Shown here in pieces: positions 1-8,264 of a stretch of DNA of 52,706 nucleotides. The notes under the pieces were generated by a model. That model did no database searches, was not told the DNA's origin, and was given only the letters and a program-made list of their open reading frames with translations. The stretch is taken from the NCBI RefSeq assembly GCF_000376565.1, contig NZ_BARG01000098.1:1-52706 (forward strand), in the 5' to 3' direction. A program made the translations under genes and the position numbers. This DNA comes from Streptomyces hokutonensis. Lineage in GTDB: Bacteria > Actinomycetota > Actinomycetes > Streptomycetales > Streptomycetaceae. Positions within the stretch are counted from its first letter, which is position 1, and every line of letters begins with the position of its first letter.

Positions 1-91
1 GCCGCAGGCCGCAGGCCGCAGGCCGCAGGCCGCAGGCCGCAGGCCGCAGGCCGCAGGCCGCAGGCCGCAGGCCGCAGGCCGCAGGCCGCAG
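1..91. repeat. Tandem repeat of GCCGCAG (13 copies)
   Basis: The window opens inside a perfect tandem array of the 7-mer GCCGCAG. Thirteen uninterrupted copies are visible, and the array may continue to the left. It lies just downstream of the stop codon of the RraA-like gene on the minus strand. A 7-bp unit does not keep a reading frame, and no gene runs through it. It looks like a simple sequence repeat prone to slippage; no function is visible. Confidence 0.97.
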
Positions 92-113
92 AGCATCACA
101 CGACGGACCGGTC

Positions 114-788
114 CTACTCCTCGATGACCAGGCCCTTCGCCGCCAGTACCGGGGCGAGGCCGCACATCTCGATCACCGTTTTGCCCGCGCGGTACGCGGC
201 GATGAAGCCCGCCTCGGCGTCGACCCGTTCCTGTGAGGCAGCGGCCGCCTCGGCGGCGTCCTCGCGGCGGACCACGACCACGCCGTCCGCGTCGGCGCGC
301 ATGATGTCGCCGGGGCGGACGAGTACGCCGCCGACGGTGATCGGTTCGCACATGGGGCCGACGGTCTCCTTGACCGTGCCCTTGATGGAGACGCTGCGGG
401 AGAACACCGGGAAGCCCAGGGCGCGCAGGTCCTCGGTGTCGCGGACGCCGGTGTCGGTGATCAGACCGGCGAGGCCCTTGGACTGGCAGGCGTTGGCGAG
501 GACGTCGCCGAAGGAGCCCGCCTCCTCGTAGTTGCCGGCGGATACCACCACTACGTCGCCGGGGCGGGCGTAGGCGATGGCGGTCTGGAGCATGAGGTTG
601 TCGCGCGGGGCGCACTGGACCGTGAAGGCCGGGCCGCACAGGGACATCGTGTGGTCGACCGGCTTGATGGCCGAGTCCAGTGCCCCGAGGCGGCCCTGCG
701 CCTCGTGGATCGTGGCCGAGGAGAAGGCGCTCAGCTGCTTGACCAGGGCGTCGTCCGGCCGGTCGAACTTCGTGCTGACGCGGATCAT
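114..788 (-). CDS. RraA family protein, HMG/CHA aldolase-like
   Basis: This 224-residue protein has the length and fold signature of the RraA / 4-hydroxy-4-methyl-2-oxoglutarate aldolase family. Members cleave 4-hydroxy-4-methyl- or 4-carboxy-4-hydroxy-2-oxo acids to pyruvate plus a second oxo acid, or decarboxylate oxaloacetate, using a divalent metal. Visible marks are the AxxPGDVVVV segment near residue 75, the GSFGD..A segment, and the DTGVRD motif near residue 114 that carries metal- and substrate-binding Arg and Asp. The ATG at 788 has AAGG upstream and starts 9 bp after the aminotransferase stop, so it is probably the last gene of that operon. An RNase E-inhibitor role is less likely because of the catabolic neighbours. 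The exact substrate is not shown by the sequence. Confidence 0.85.
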   Translation of the reverse strand: MIRVSTKFDRPDDALVKQLSAFSSATIHEAQGRLGALDSAIKPVDHTMSLCGPAFTVQCAPRDNLMLQTAIAYARPGDVVVVSAGNYEEAGSFGDVLANACQSKGLAGLITDTGVRDTEDLRALGFPVFSRSVSIKGTVKETVGPMCEPITVGGVLVRPGDIMRADADGVVVVRREDAAEAAAASQERVDAEAGFIAAYRAGKTVIEMCGLAPVLAAKGLVIEE

Positions 789-797
789 GATGACCTT

Positions 798-2015
798 TCA
801 GGCGGAGGGGGCGGTGGACGTCAGTTCGGCACACGCCGTCGCGATGCGCTCGCACGCCTCGGTGAGGACGTCCGTCGAGGTGGCGAAGGAGATACGGAAG
901 TAGCCGGGCGCGCCGTACGCGGCTCCGTGGATCACCGCCACCTGCCGGCTGTCGAGGAGGTGCAGGGCGAAGTCCTCGTCGTTCTCGATGCGCGTGCCGG
1001 CGGGCGTGAACTGCCCTATCGCCGAACGGCAGTTGACCAGAAGGTAGAAGCCGCCGTCCGGGACGGTGCAGCTGAGGAGGGGCACGTCGTTGATGAGCTT
1101 GACGGTCTCGTCGCGGCGGGCGCGGTAGACCCGCACGGTGTCCCGGACGAAGTCCTGCGGTCCGGTGAGTGCGGCGGCAGCGGCGGCCTGGCTCACCGAG
1201 GAGGGGCACGAAGAGGTCTGCGACTGGAGGGTGTTGATCGCGGTGACCAGGTCCGCCGGACCGACGCCGTAGCCGATGCGCCAGCCCGTCATCGCGTACG
1301 TCTTGGAGACACCGTTGGTGAGGAACACCCGGTCGGCCAGGGCCGGTTCGACGGCCGCGAGGGACGGGGCCTCCTCGTCGCCGTACCAGATCTCGTCGTA
1401 GATCTCGTCGGTGAGGACGCCGACGTACGGGTGCGCCAGCAACACCTGGGCGAGGGCGCGGAGTTCGGAGGTGGTGTAGGCGGATCCGGTGGGGTTTCCC
1501 GGGGTGTTGAGGACGACCCAGCGGGTGCGATCGGTGAGGGCCGATGCGAGGCGCTCCGGGGTCAGCTTGAAGCCGTCCGCCTCGGGGCAGTCGACGATGA
1601 CCGGGGTGCCGTCGTTGGCGCGGACCATGTCGGGGTACGACACCCAGTACGGGGCGGGGACGATCACCTCGTCCCCCTCGTCCAAAGTGGCCATCAGGGC
1701 AAGGAAGATGACCTGCTTGGCTCCGCCGCCGACGGTGATGCGGGAGTCGGGGACCTCCAGGCCGTGACGCTCGCGGAGTTTGCCGGAGATCGCCGCGCGC
1801 AGGGCCGAAGTGCCGTTCACCGGCGTGTACTTGGTCTCGCCCGCCTCGATGGCCTTGATCGCGGCGGCCTTGACGTGGTCGGGGGTGTCGAAGTCGGGCT
1901 CGCCCACGGTGAGGTCAAGGATGGTGAGGCCCTGGCTCTTCAGCTCGCGGACGCGCTGGGCCGCCGCCGTGCTCGGCGAGGGCTTGATGCGGTGCAGCCG
2001 TTCTGCCGTCTTCAT
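798..2015 (-). CDS. PLP-dependent aminotransferase, class I/II (aspartate aminotransferase-like)
   Basis: The 405-residue product is a fold-type I aminotransferase of the AspAT Ib subgroup. It transfers an amino group between an amino acid and a 2-oxo acid in the cytoplasm. The NTPGNPTG segment (about residue 168) contributes the Asn that contacts PLP, the SKTYAMTGWRIGY segment (about residue 238) carries the PLP-binding Lys, and FRISFA near the C-terminus supplies the carboxylate-binding Arg. The start at 2015 is preceded by GAGGG lying inside the end of the SDR gene, with only 4 bp between SDR stop and this ATG, so the two are co-transcribed. In this operon it may deaminate a glutamate analogue released by the Pxp enzymes (inference). 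Confidence 0.9.
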   Translation of the reverse strand: MKTAERLHRIKPSPSTAAAQRVRELKSQGLTILDLTVGEPDFDTPDHVKAAAIKAIEAGETKYTPVNGTSALRAAISGKLRERHGLEVPDSRITVGGGAKQVIFLALMATLDEGDEVIVPAPYWVSYPDMVRANDGTPVIVDCPEADGFKLTPERLASALTDRTRWVVLNTPGNPTGSAYTTSELRALAQVLLAHPYVGVLTDEIYDEIWYGDEEAPSLAAVEPALADRVFLTNGVSKTYAMTGWRIGYGVGPADLVTAINTLQSQTSSCPSSVSQAAAAAALTGPQDFVRDTVRVYRARRDETVKLINDVPLLSCTVPDGGFYLLVNCRSAIGQFTPAGTRIENDEDFALHLLDSRQVAVIHGAAYGAPGYFRISFATSTDVLTEACERIATACAELTSTAPSA

Positions 2016-2019
2016 GTGA

Positions 2020-2763
2020 TCAGCCCTCCCTGCGCTCGAAGTTGAGGCCGCCGGGCACCTGGAAGGTGGGCAGGATCTCGATGTGGCCGATGTTGACGTG
2101 CCGGGGCGCGTCGACGGCGAACTCGATGGCGTCGGCGATGTCCTCGGGCTTCAGGGACTCGTAGCCGTCGTAGTACTCGCGCTGGGCGGCCTCCATGTCA
2201 CCGAGGAGGCGGCCGAAGATCTCCGTCTCCACCCGGCCGGGGCAGATCTCGCTGACGCGGACCCGGCGGCCGTAGCCGTCGACCCGGAGCTGGCGGGAGA
2301 GGGTGTGCACGGCGGCCTTGGTGGCGTGGTAGATCGTGTTGCCGCCGAAGTTGTAGACCCCGGCGATGGAGCTGATGTTGACGATGTGGCCGAGGTCCCG
2401 CTCGACCATGCCGGGCATCAGCAGACGGACCAGGTGCAGGACGGCCTGGATGTTGACGGCGATCTGCTCGTCGACGGCGAACTCGTCGGCGGTGAGGATG
2501 TTGCCGGTGCGGGAGACGCCCGCGTTGTTGACGAGGACGTCGATCTCCAGGCCGTCGAGGACGGCGGTGAGCGCCTCGGTGTCGGTGATGTCGACGGCGT
2601 GGGGGACGCAACCGGTCTCGTCGGCAAGGGTGTTGAGCCGGTCGGCGTTGCGGGCCACGGCGTGGACCTCCAGGCCGCGCTTGGCGAGCCGTTCGACGAC
2701 CACGGCTCCGATGCCGGTCGACGCTCCGGTGACGAGGGCCGTCCTGTAGTCGGAGATGGGCAT
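2020..2763 (-). CDS. SDR family NAD(P)-dependent oxidoreductase
   Basis: This is a classical short-chain dehydrogenase of 247 residues. It has the TGASTGIG cofactor motif near residue 13, the structural NNAG motif near residue 81, and the catalytic Ser-Tyr-Lys set in NISSIAG and YHATK. Such enzymes oxidise or reduce alcohol/ketone groups with NAD(P). It lies between the MHS transporter and the aminotransferase on the same strand, with AAGGAG eight bases before the ATG. The substrate cannot be read from the sequence; a hydroxy or oxo acid in the same catabolic route is the contextual guess. Confidence 0.9.
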   Translation of the reverse strand: MPISDYRTALVTGASTGIGAVVVERLAKRGLEVHAVARNADRLNTLADETGCVPHAVDITDTEALTAVLDGLEIDVLVNNAGVSRTGNILTADEFAVDEQIAVNIQAVLHLVRLLMPGMVERDLGHIVNISSIAGVYNFGGNTIYHATKAAVHTLSRQLRVDGYGRRVRVSEICPGRVETEIFGRLLGDMEAAQREYYDGYESLKPEDIADAIEFAVDAPRHVNIGHIEILPTFQVPGGLNFERREG

Positions 2764-2834
2764 GCTGAGGTGCTCCTTGTTGTGCGGGGTGGGGGGTGCA
2801 ACGGGCGTGCGGGTGCCGGGAGTTCGTGGGGCTG

Positions 2835-4151
2835 TCAGGCGTCGCGCAGCGGCAGGTGGGCGCGGTCCTTGACCTTGGACACCGCGAGGAGGGTGCCCAG
2901 GGCCGTGATCACGGCGTAGAAGGCCGGCATGTTGACGTTGCCCGTCTGCGCGATGAGGTAGGTCATCAGCAGGGGGGCCGTGCCGCCGAAGAGGGCGGAG
3001 GAGACGTTGTAGCCGAGGCCGTAGGCGGAGTAGCGCACACGGGTCGGGAAGAGTTCGACGAGGAGTATGTGGATGACGCCTGTGTGGCCGGCGAACACCA
3101 CCGCCATGATGCAGGCGCCGATGACGGCGAGGGCCACGTTTCCGGTGCCGATCAGCAGGTAACAGGGGATGCCGACGATCGCCATGGCGACGGCGGCTCC
3201 GGCGAGGACCTTCTTGCGGCCGACGCGGTCGGAGAGGCGGCCCATGTAGGGGATGGCGATACAGATCGCTACCAGGCTGGAGGCGGTGACGAGGAGACCC
3301 TGCACCTTGCTGAAGTTCAGCTCGCTGCTCATGAAGGTGGGCATGTAGCTGAACAGGACGTAGTAACCGGAGCCGTTCATCAGGGGGATGAACAGGGCGA
3401 GCAGCATCGCGCGGCGGTGCTCGGCGGACGCGAACGCCTCCTTGAGCGGGTTCTTGGAGAGGCCGTCCTCTTCCTTCAGGCGCGTGAAGTTGGGCGTGTC
3501 GCTGATGCGCTTGCGGATGTAGATGCCGGCGATGCCGAGCGGCACGGCGAGCAGGAACGGGATGCGCCAGCCCCAGGACTCCATGCGCGCGGAGCCGAGT
3601 CCGCTGGTCATCGCGGCGGCGACGAGCGTGCCGGTGAGCAGGGCGAGGAACGAGGCGATCTGCGCGTAGCTGGTGTAGAGCCCGCGCTTGCCCTCCGGGG
3701 CGTGCTCGGCGAGGAAGCTCATCGCGCCGGAGGCCTCGCCGCCGACGGAGAAGCCCTGCGCCACGCGGAGCAGGATCAGCAGGGCGGGGGCCGCGACGCC
3801 GATGCTGGCGTAGGTCGGCAGTACGCCGATGGCCGCGGTGGCGGCGCTGATCAGGAGGATGACGAAGACCAGCATCCGCTGGCGTCCGATGCGGTCGCCG
3901 AGGTGGCCGCAGATGACGGCGCCGAGGGGGCGGAAGAAGAAGGAGACGGCGTAGCCGAGGAAGACGAACTGGACGGCGGTCGCGTTGTCCGAGTTCGGGA
4001 AGAAGACGGCGGCGAGCGATCCGGCCATGAAGCCGAAGATGCCGTTGTCGTAGAGCTCAGCGAAGATTCCTACGCAGCCGGCGAGGGTGACCTTGCGGGC
4101 TGTTCTGGGGTCGACCGTGTTGGGGACGGGTTGAGCGGCCACGGTACTCAT
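2835..4151 (-). CDS. MFS transporter, metabolite:H+ symporter (MHS) family
   Basis: The 438-residue protein has about 12 hydrophobic segments and the MFS loop motif GHLGDRIGRQRML near residue 80, with a second copy GRLSDRVGRKKVL near residue 290. This layout matches the metabolite:H+ symporter branch that imports citrate, 2-oxoglutarate, shikimate, proline/betaine and related acids. It lies in the plasma membrane. AGGAGA precedes the ATG at 4151. Its position between pxpC and the SDR/aminotransferase/aldolase genes suggests that it imports the carboxylic substrate of the operon, perhaps a pyroglutamate-like acid. Specificity is inferred from context only. Confidence 0.9.
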   Translation of the reverse strand: MSTVAAQPVPNTVDPRTARKVTLAGCVGIFAELYDNGIFGFMAGSLAAVFFPNSDNATAVQFVFLGYAVSFFFRPLGAVICGHLGDRIGRQRMLVFVILLISAATAAIGVLPTYASIGVAAPALLILLRVAQGFSVGGEASGAMSFLAEHAPEGKRGLYTSYAQIASFLALLTGTLVAAAMTSGLGSARMESWGWRIPFLLAVPLGIAGIYIRKRISDTPNFTRLKEEDGLSKNPLKEAFASAEHRRAMLLALFIPLMNGSGYYVLFSYMPTFMSSELNFSKVQGLLVTASSLVAICIAIPYMGRLSDRVGRKKVLAGAAVAMAIVGIPCYLLIGTGNVALAVIGACIMAVVFAGHTGVIHILLVELFPTRVRYSAYGLGYNVSSALFGGTAPLLMTYLIAQTGNVNMPAFYAVITALGTLLAVSKVKDRAHLPLRDA

Positions 4152-4299
4152 GGCGTCTCCTGTCTGTGCAGCAGGCGGGGATGAGGGGTGTTGCGGCTCC
4201 GTGCGGGGTGCTTCCAGCGGGTGGGCGGGGAGCGGGTGTTGGTGTTGCTGTGGGTGAGCGGAGTGCGGGTGGGTTTTGTGGGCGTTGGTTTCGGTCCGG

Positions 4300-4485
4300 T
4301 CTTGCGTGCGGGTCGGTGGGGGCTGGGCGCGCAGTTCCCCGCGCCCCTTTGAAGCCGGCCTGAGTTGAAGAGGTGCGGGTGGTCAAAACCCCGCGCCTCT
4401 TTGAAGCCGGCCTGAGTTGAAAAGGTGCGGGTGGTCAAAACCCCGCGCCCCTTTACAGCTGGCCTGGGTTGAAGAGGTCCGCGGG
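4300..4485. repeat. 52-bp tandem repeats and Streptomyces-type intergenic repeat after pxpC
   Basis: The 301-bp gap 4152-4452 between pxpC and the MFS gene holds no gene. It has two near-identical 52-bp units (4337-4388 and 4389-4440), and a third, diverged unit starts at 4441 and forms the last codons and stop of pxpC. On the minus strand each unit reads like a copy of the pxpC tail followed by GGGGCGCGGGG. The outermost unit continues into a stretch (about 4300-4350) of the type that recurs between Streptomyces genes (GGGGCGCGGGGAACTGCGCG on the minus strand). Tandem duplication of the gene end by slippage or recombination is the simplest explanation. It may act in transcript termination or 3' end processing. 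Confidence 0.85.
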
Positions 4486-5457
4486 GGCCCTGATGCGCAA
4501 GGCCTCGAAGGCCATGCGCACCCTGGATCTCAGGGCGTCTATCGCCTGGCGTTGGGCTCGGTGGGCCGTGATGGCCTGGTCGAGGGTGCGGTGGCGGAAG
4601 TGGATGGTCTGGCCGGGGCGGACCTGGCCGAGGGCGGAGAGGCCGGTGGCGGTGACCACGGCGAGGACGGGGTAGCCGGCCGTGACGCCGCGGCCGCGGT
4701 GCAGGACGAGGAGTTCGTCGCCGGCGGGGACTTCTACGGCCCCGATGGGGACGCCTCGGGAGAGGACCTCGCCCTTCGTGACGCGGCGGGGTACCGCCCC
4801 TTGGAGGCGCAGGCCGATGTGGTTGCTTCGCGGGGTGACCGTGAAGGGGGCGTCGAACAGGCGCCGGCCCGTGTCGCCGAACTCGGCCCGGTCGGGGCCG
4901 TCGGTGACGTCGATGGTCCAGCTGGCGGGGAACGGGGGGACCGGCGCGTTCAGGCGGAACAGCGGGATGCGGGAGAACGGGTGGTCTATGGGCGGACAGG
5001 CGGTGCGCAGGGCGAGTTCGTCGCCTGCGCGGAGCGGCGGGCCGAAGCCCAGGATCGTGTCGGGGGCGCAGCTGCCCTGGAGGCGCTCCGCCTCGAACGA
5101 GCCGAGTACGGCGAGGTAGACGCGCAGTCCCCGGTTGATCCCGGTGACGCGGATGGTTTCGCCGGCCCGGACCGGGAGCGGTTCCCACTGGGGGCGTACG
5201 ACTCCTTCGACGCTCACCTCGGCGGGGGCGCCCGTGACCGCGATGAGGATGTCGCCGGAGGGGACGCACGCGAAGTCGAGGGCGGTGATCTCCAGCAGCG
5301 GGGCGCGGTCGTCGTTGCCGCAGAGGACGTTGGCGACGCGTGCCGAGTGCTGGTCGGCGGCTCCGTTGGCGGGCAGGCCGTAGCGGGAGCGGCCGACGCG
5401 GCCGAGGTCCTGCACGGTGACGAGGCCGGCGGTGCGGATGGTGAGGGTGTCAGCCAT
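4453..5457 (-). CDS. pxpC: 5-oxoprolinase subunit C, biotin-dependent carboxyltransferase family
   Basis: The 334-residue product is a KipA/PxpC-type protein. PxpC works with PxpA and PxpB in ATP-dependent opening of 5-oxo-L-proline (pyroglutamate) to glutamate. Family marks are the N-terminal TVQDLGRVGRSRYGLPANGA block, then GAPAEV and the later DGPDRAEF and NHIGLRLQG segments. The start at 5457 overlaps the 3' end of pxpB by 8 bp, so the two are translationally coupled. The C-terminus lies inside the first unit of the 52-bp repeat array. The gene order pxpA-pxpB-pxpC is the standard one, which makes the assignment firm. Confidence 0.93.
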   Translation of the reverse strand: MADTLTIRTAGLVTVQDLGRVGRSRYGLPANGAADQHSARVANVLCGNDDRAPLLEITALDFACVPSGDILIAVTGAPAEVSVEGVVRPQWEPLPVRAGETIRVTGINRGLRVYLAVLGSFEAERLQGSCAPDTILGFGPPLRAGDELALRTACPPIDHPFSRIPLFRLNAPVPPFPASWTIDVTDGPDRAEFGDTGRRLFDAPFTVTPRSNHIGLRLQGAVPRRVTKGEVLSRGVPIGAVEVPAGDELLVLHRGRGVTAGYPVLAVVTATGLSALGQVRPGQTIHFRHRTLDQAITAHRAQRQAIDALRSRVRMAFEALRIRAPADLFNPGQL

Positions 5458-6163
5458 GGCAGTCCGCCAGGCTCAACTCGGCGTATTCGTCCCACTGTTG
5501 GGGCTCGATGGGCCGGAAGCGGAAGGTGTCGCCGGGCCGGTACACGGTGATCGGGTCGCTGTGCAGGTCGAGGACGCGCACCGGGGTGCGGCCCAGGAGC
5601 GGCCAGCCGCCGGGCGAGGGCATCGGGCAGATGACCGCCTGCCGTCCGGCGACGGCGACCGAACCGGCGTCGACGCGGGTGCGGGGCGAGGCGAGCCGTG
5701 GGACGGGTTTCGGGAACGGCGGGCCGTCCGTCATCGGGGCGCCCGCGGGTGCGCCGAGGCAGCGGACGGTGAGGTCGGTTCCGGAGTGCAGGGCGACGAT
5801 CTCGCCCTCGGACAGGCCGAGTTGGGCGGCCACCTCCGGCAGGTCCGGTCCGTACTCGCCGCCGTAGACGACGGGGACGACGAAGCGGCGCGGGGGTGTG
5901 GTGGGCGCGGGGTGCGGGCCGAGGCGGGCCGCCTCGTGGGCCAGGACGCGGCGGACGGTGGCGTGGTCGGTGGCCGCGCAGTCGAACTCGACGAGCAGGG
6001 CGTCGTAGGTGGGCACCACGTCGTGGACGCCGGTGAGTCGGACGGCGTTCAGGGCGTCGGCGAGGGCGTGGACGAGCTGCCACGCGGGTTCGGCGTCGAG
6101 GCCCACAGCCTTGGCGACGAGGGCGGAGTCGCCGCAGTCGGTGATGGTGACGTTGCCGGTCAT
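5450..6163 (-). CDS. pxpB: 5-oxoprolinase subunit B (allophanate hydrolase subunit 1 family)
   Basis: This 237-residue protein belongs to the KipI/PxpB family, the partner of PxpC. The N-terminal ITDCGDSALV, the VPVVYGGEYGPDL segment near residue 98, and the later GWPLLGRTPVRVLD and GDTFRFRPI segments are family features. PxpB and PxpC together activate 5-oxoproline with ATP. The gene starts 1 bp after pxpA stops and overlaps pxpC by 8 bp, so the three form one tight operon. No strong ribosome binding site is seen, as expected for coupled translation. Confidence 0.92.
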   Translation of the reverse strand: MTGNVTITDCGDSALVAKAVGLDAEPAWQLVHALADALNAVRLTGVHDVVPTYDALLVEFDCAATDHATVRRVLAHEAARLGPHPAPTTPPRRFVVPVVYGGEYGPDLPEVAAQLGLSEGEIVALHSGTDLTVRCLGAPAGAPMTDGPPFPKPVPRLASPRTRVDAGSVAVAGRQAVICPMPSPGGWPLLGRTPVRVLDLHSDPITVYRPGDTFRFRPIEPQQWDEYAELSLADCHG

Positions 6164-6164
6164 C

Positions 6165-6947
6165 TCAACCGTCCTTGCCGGTCAGGACCTTGTCGAGCGA
6201 AGTGATCTCGACTCCGGCGGTGAGGAGTTGCTCGCGGATGCGGCCGGCCAGGGCGATCGCGCCGGGGCTGTCGCCGTGCAACAGGACGGTGTCGCAGGCG
6301 ACTTGGACGTCCGTGCCGTCGACGCTGCGGATGACGCCCTCGGTGACCATGCGGAGGGTGCGGCGGGCGACCTCGTCCGGGTCGTGGATCACCGCGCCGG
6401 GTTCGGAGCGCGGGACGAGGGTTCCGTCGGCGCGGTAGGCGCGGTCGGCGATGCCCACGATGCCGACCCGCAGGCCCCGGGCGCGGGCCGCGTCGGCCAG
6501 CTCGCCGTCCTGCGCGAGGACGATCAGCGATTCGTCGAGGGCTGCCACGGCGTCCACGACGGCGCGGGCGTAGTCGGCTCGTACGGCGACCAGGTTGCCG
6601 AGGCGGCCGTGCGGGGCCACGTGGTGGACCCGGGTGCCGTGGGCGACGGCGAAGGCCTGGAGGGCGCCGATCTGGTAGAGCACGTCGGTACGGACCTCCT
6701 CCGGGGTGAGATCCATCGCGCGGCGGCCGAAGCCGACCAGGTCGGGGAAGCTGGGGTGGGCGCCCACGGCGACCTGCTTCTCGACGCAGGTCCGCACGGT
6801 CGCGTCCATGATGCGGGGATCGCCGGCGTGGAATCCGCAGGCGACGTTGGCGGAGGTGAGCATCTCCAGAAGGGCCGCGTCGTCGCCCATTGTGTAGGCG
6901 CCGAATCCCTCGCCGAGATCGGCGACGAGATCAACCATGGGGGTCAT
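6165..6947 (-). CDS. pxpA: 5-oxoprolinase subunit A (LamB/YcsF family)
   Basis: The 260-residue protein begins with the typical DLVADLGEGFG block and continues with SANVACGFHAGDP, GAHPSFPD and a C-terminal HGDSPGA, all hallmarks of the LamB/YcsF family. PxpA is the subunit that completes 5-oxoproline hydrolysis. The ATG at 6947 has GGAGGA five bases upstream and is the first gene of the minus-strand operon. The divergent LysR gene, separated by 278 bp, is the likely regulator. The real substrate could be a substituted pyroglutamate, given the unusual downstream genes. Confidence 0.93.
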   Translation of the reverse strand: MTPMVDLVADLGEGFGAYTMGDDAALLEMLTSANVACGFHAGDPRIMDATVRTCVEKQVAVGAHPSFPDLVGFGRRAMDLTPEEVRTDVLYQIGALQAFAVAHGTRVHHVAPHGRLGNLVAVRADYARAVVDAVAALDESLIVLAQDGELADAARARGLRVGIVGIADRAYRADGTLVPRSEPGAVIHDPDEVARRTLRMVTEGVIRSVDGTDVQVACDTVLLHGDSPGAIALAGRIREQLLTAGVEITSLDKVLTGKDG

Positions 6948-7225
6948 GACGTCCTCCGGGAGAGAATGCGGGAATGGGGAACTCCGGGAAAGGGAATTCC
7001 TGGGAGGGAGATACCATCACGTCTTCGTGACGCCGGAACGGAGAATGTTCCTGGCGGGATGTTCCGCACAACTTATTCCGCGCGTCGCGTGATCGCCAAT
7101 ATCCGTTCGGTCTGGCGTTATCGCGAACCGCTATGACTCCCCTCACAGCCTCCACCCGCCGGGGCTGTGCTTCGGGGTGATCCCTCCCTACGATGAGGCT
7201 TCGCTCCACCCGGAAGGCCCCGCGC
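6948..7225. promoter_or_regulatory. Divergent promoter region between pxpA and the LysR gene
   Basis: No gene is present in these 278 bp. The region must hold the promoters of the minus-strand pxp operon and the plus-strand LysR gene. The inverted repeat GTTCG (7105-7109) and CGAAC (7124-7128), separated by 14 bp, has the size of a LysR-type recognition site. A second small inverted repeat (TCACG-TCTT-CGTGA, near 7018-7032) lies closer to pxpA. Both are proposals from sequence symmetry alone. Confidence 0.45.
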
Positions 7226-8140
7226 ATGGACACCAGACGTCTCTACTCGTTCATCAAGATCATCGACGCGGGGAGCATCACGCGCGCGGCCGACATCCTG
7301 CACATCGCCCAGCCGGCGCTGAGCCAGCAACTGTCCGCGCTTGAGGCGCAGTTCGGGCAGCAGTTGCTGATCCGCAGCAAGCGCGGGGTCGCCCCGACCG
7401 AGGCGGGCCGGGCGCTGTACCGGCACGCTCAGCTCATCCTGCGGCAGGTGGACCTCGCGCAGGCGGCCGTCGACGTCTCCGGCCGGGCCCCCGCGGGCAG
7501 CGTGTCGGTGGGCCTCGCGCCGTACAGCCTGGGCGCGGCCCTCGCGCTGCCGCTGCTCAAGAGCGTGCGCGAGCGCTACCCGGACATCCTGCTGCACATC
7601 AACGAGAACTTCGGCGGGGTGATCAGCGAGGCGATCATGACCGGCCGGATGGACATGGCGTTCATCTACGGCGCCGGGCCGCTGCGGGGTGTGCAGTTCG
7701 AGCCGGTGCGCACCGAGGACCTCTACCTGATCGAGGCGCCCGGTGACGCGGCACCGCAGGGGAAGGGCGAGGTGCGCCTGGAGGAGCTGGCGAGCCTGCC
7801 GCTGCTGCTGCCCAGCCGGATCCACACGATCCGGCAGGTGGTGGACGCGGCCTTCCAGCAGGCGTCGCTGCGGCTGAACGTGGTGGGCGAGGTGGAGTCG
7901 GCGCTGACCCTGGTCAACGCGGTGGACGCGGGCCTCGGGGCGACGGTCCTGCCGTGGTCGGCGGCGCGCGCCATTCTCGATGTCCGCGCCCTGTCCGTAC
8001 GGCGGATCGTGGACCCGGTCATCCAGGTCAAACTGTCCGTGGTCACGTCGGACAATCAGCCGCTCTCGGAGCCGGCCCTGGCGGTGCACGATCTCTTCCT
8101 GGAACTGATCGCGGGCGACAAGAATAACGACGACGAATAG
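7226..8140 (+). CDS. LysR family transcriptional regulator
   Basis: The 304-residue protein starts MDTRRLYSFIKI and has an N-terminal winged HTH (ITRAADILHIAQPALSQQLSALE, given here only in part as AQPALSQQLSALE) followed by a substrate-binding effector domain from about residue 90. I chose the ATG at 7226, which has GGAAGG about ten bases upstream and matches where the family begins; an upstream in-frame ATG at 7193 would add eleven unlikely residues. It is divergent to pxpA and probably controls that operon, and perhaps the hydroxyacid dehydrogenase gene downstream on the same strand. The effector is not known. Confidence 0.9.
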   Translation: MDTRRLYSFIKIIDAGSITRAADILHIAQPALSQQLSALEAQFGQQLLIRSKRGVAPTEAGRALYRHAQLILRQVDLAQAAVDVSGRAPAGSVSVGLAPYSLGAALALPLLKSVRERYPDILLHINENFGGVISEAIMTGRMDMAFIYGAGPLRGVQFEPVRTEDLYLIEAPGDAAPQGKGEVRLEELASLPLLLPSRIHTIRQVVDAAFQQASLRLNVVGEVESALTLVNAVDAGLGATVLPWSAARAILDVRALSVRRIVDPVIQVKLSVVTSDNQPLSEPALAVHDLFLELIAGDKNNDDE

Positions 8141-8264
8141 CGTCACAAGAATCCGCTATTTGTTTCCGGTGACCACCGCGGCTAGCTTTCTTCGAAACCA
8201 CTTCGCAACCACTGCGAAATCGTTCGCCCGGTCGGCAATACGCGGCTCGTCACTGGAGAAGCAC

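Noticed and set aside
1..91. CRISPR array
   Set aside because: The repeats are contiguous heptamers without spacers.
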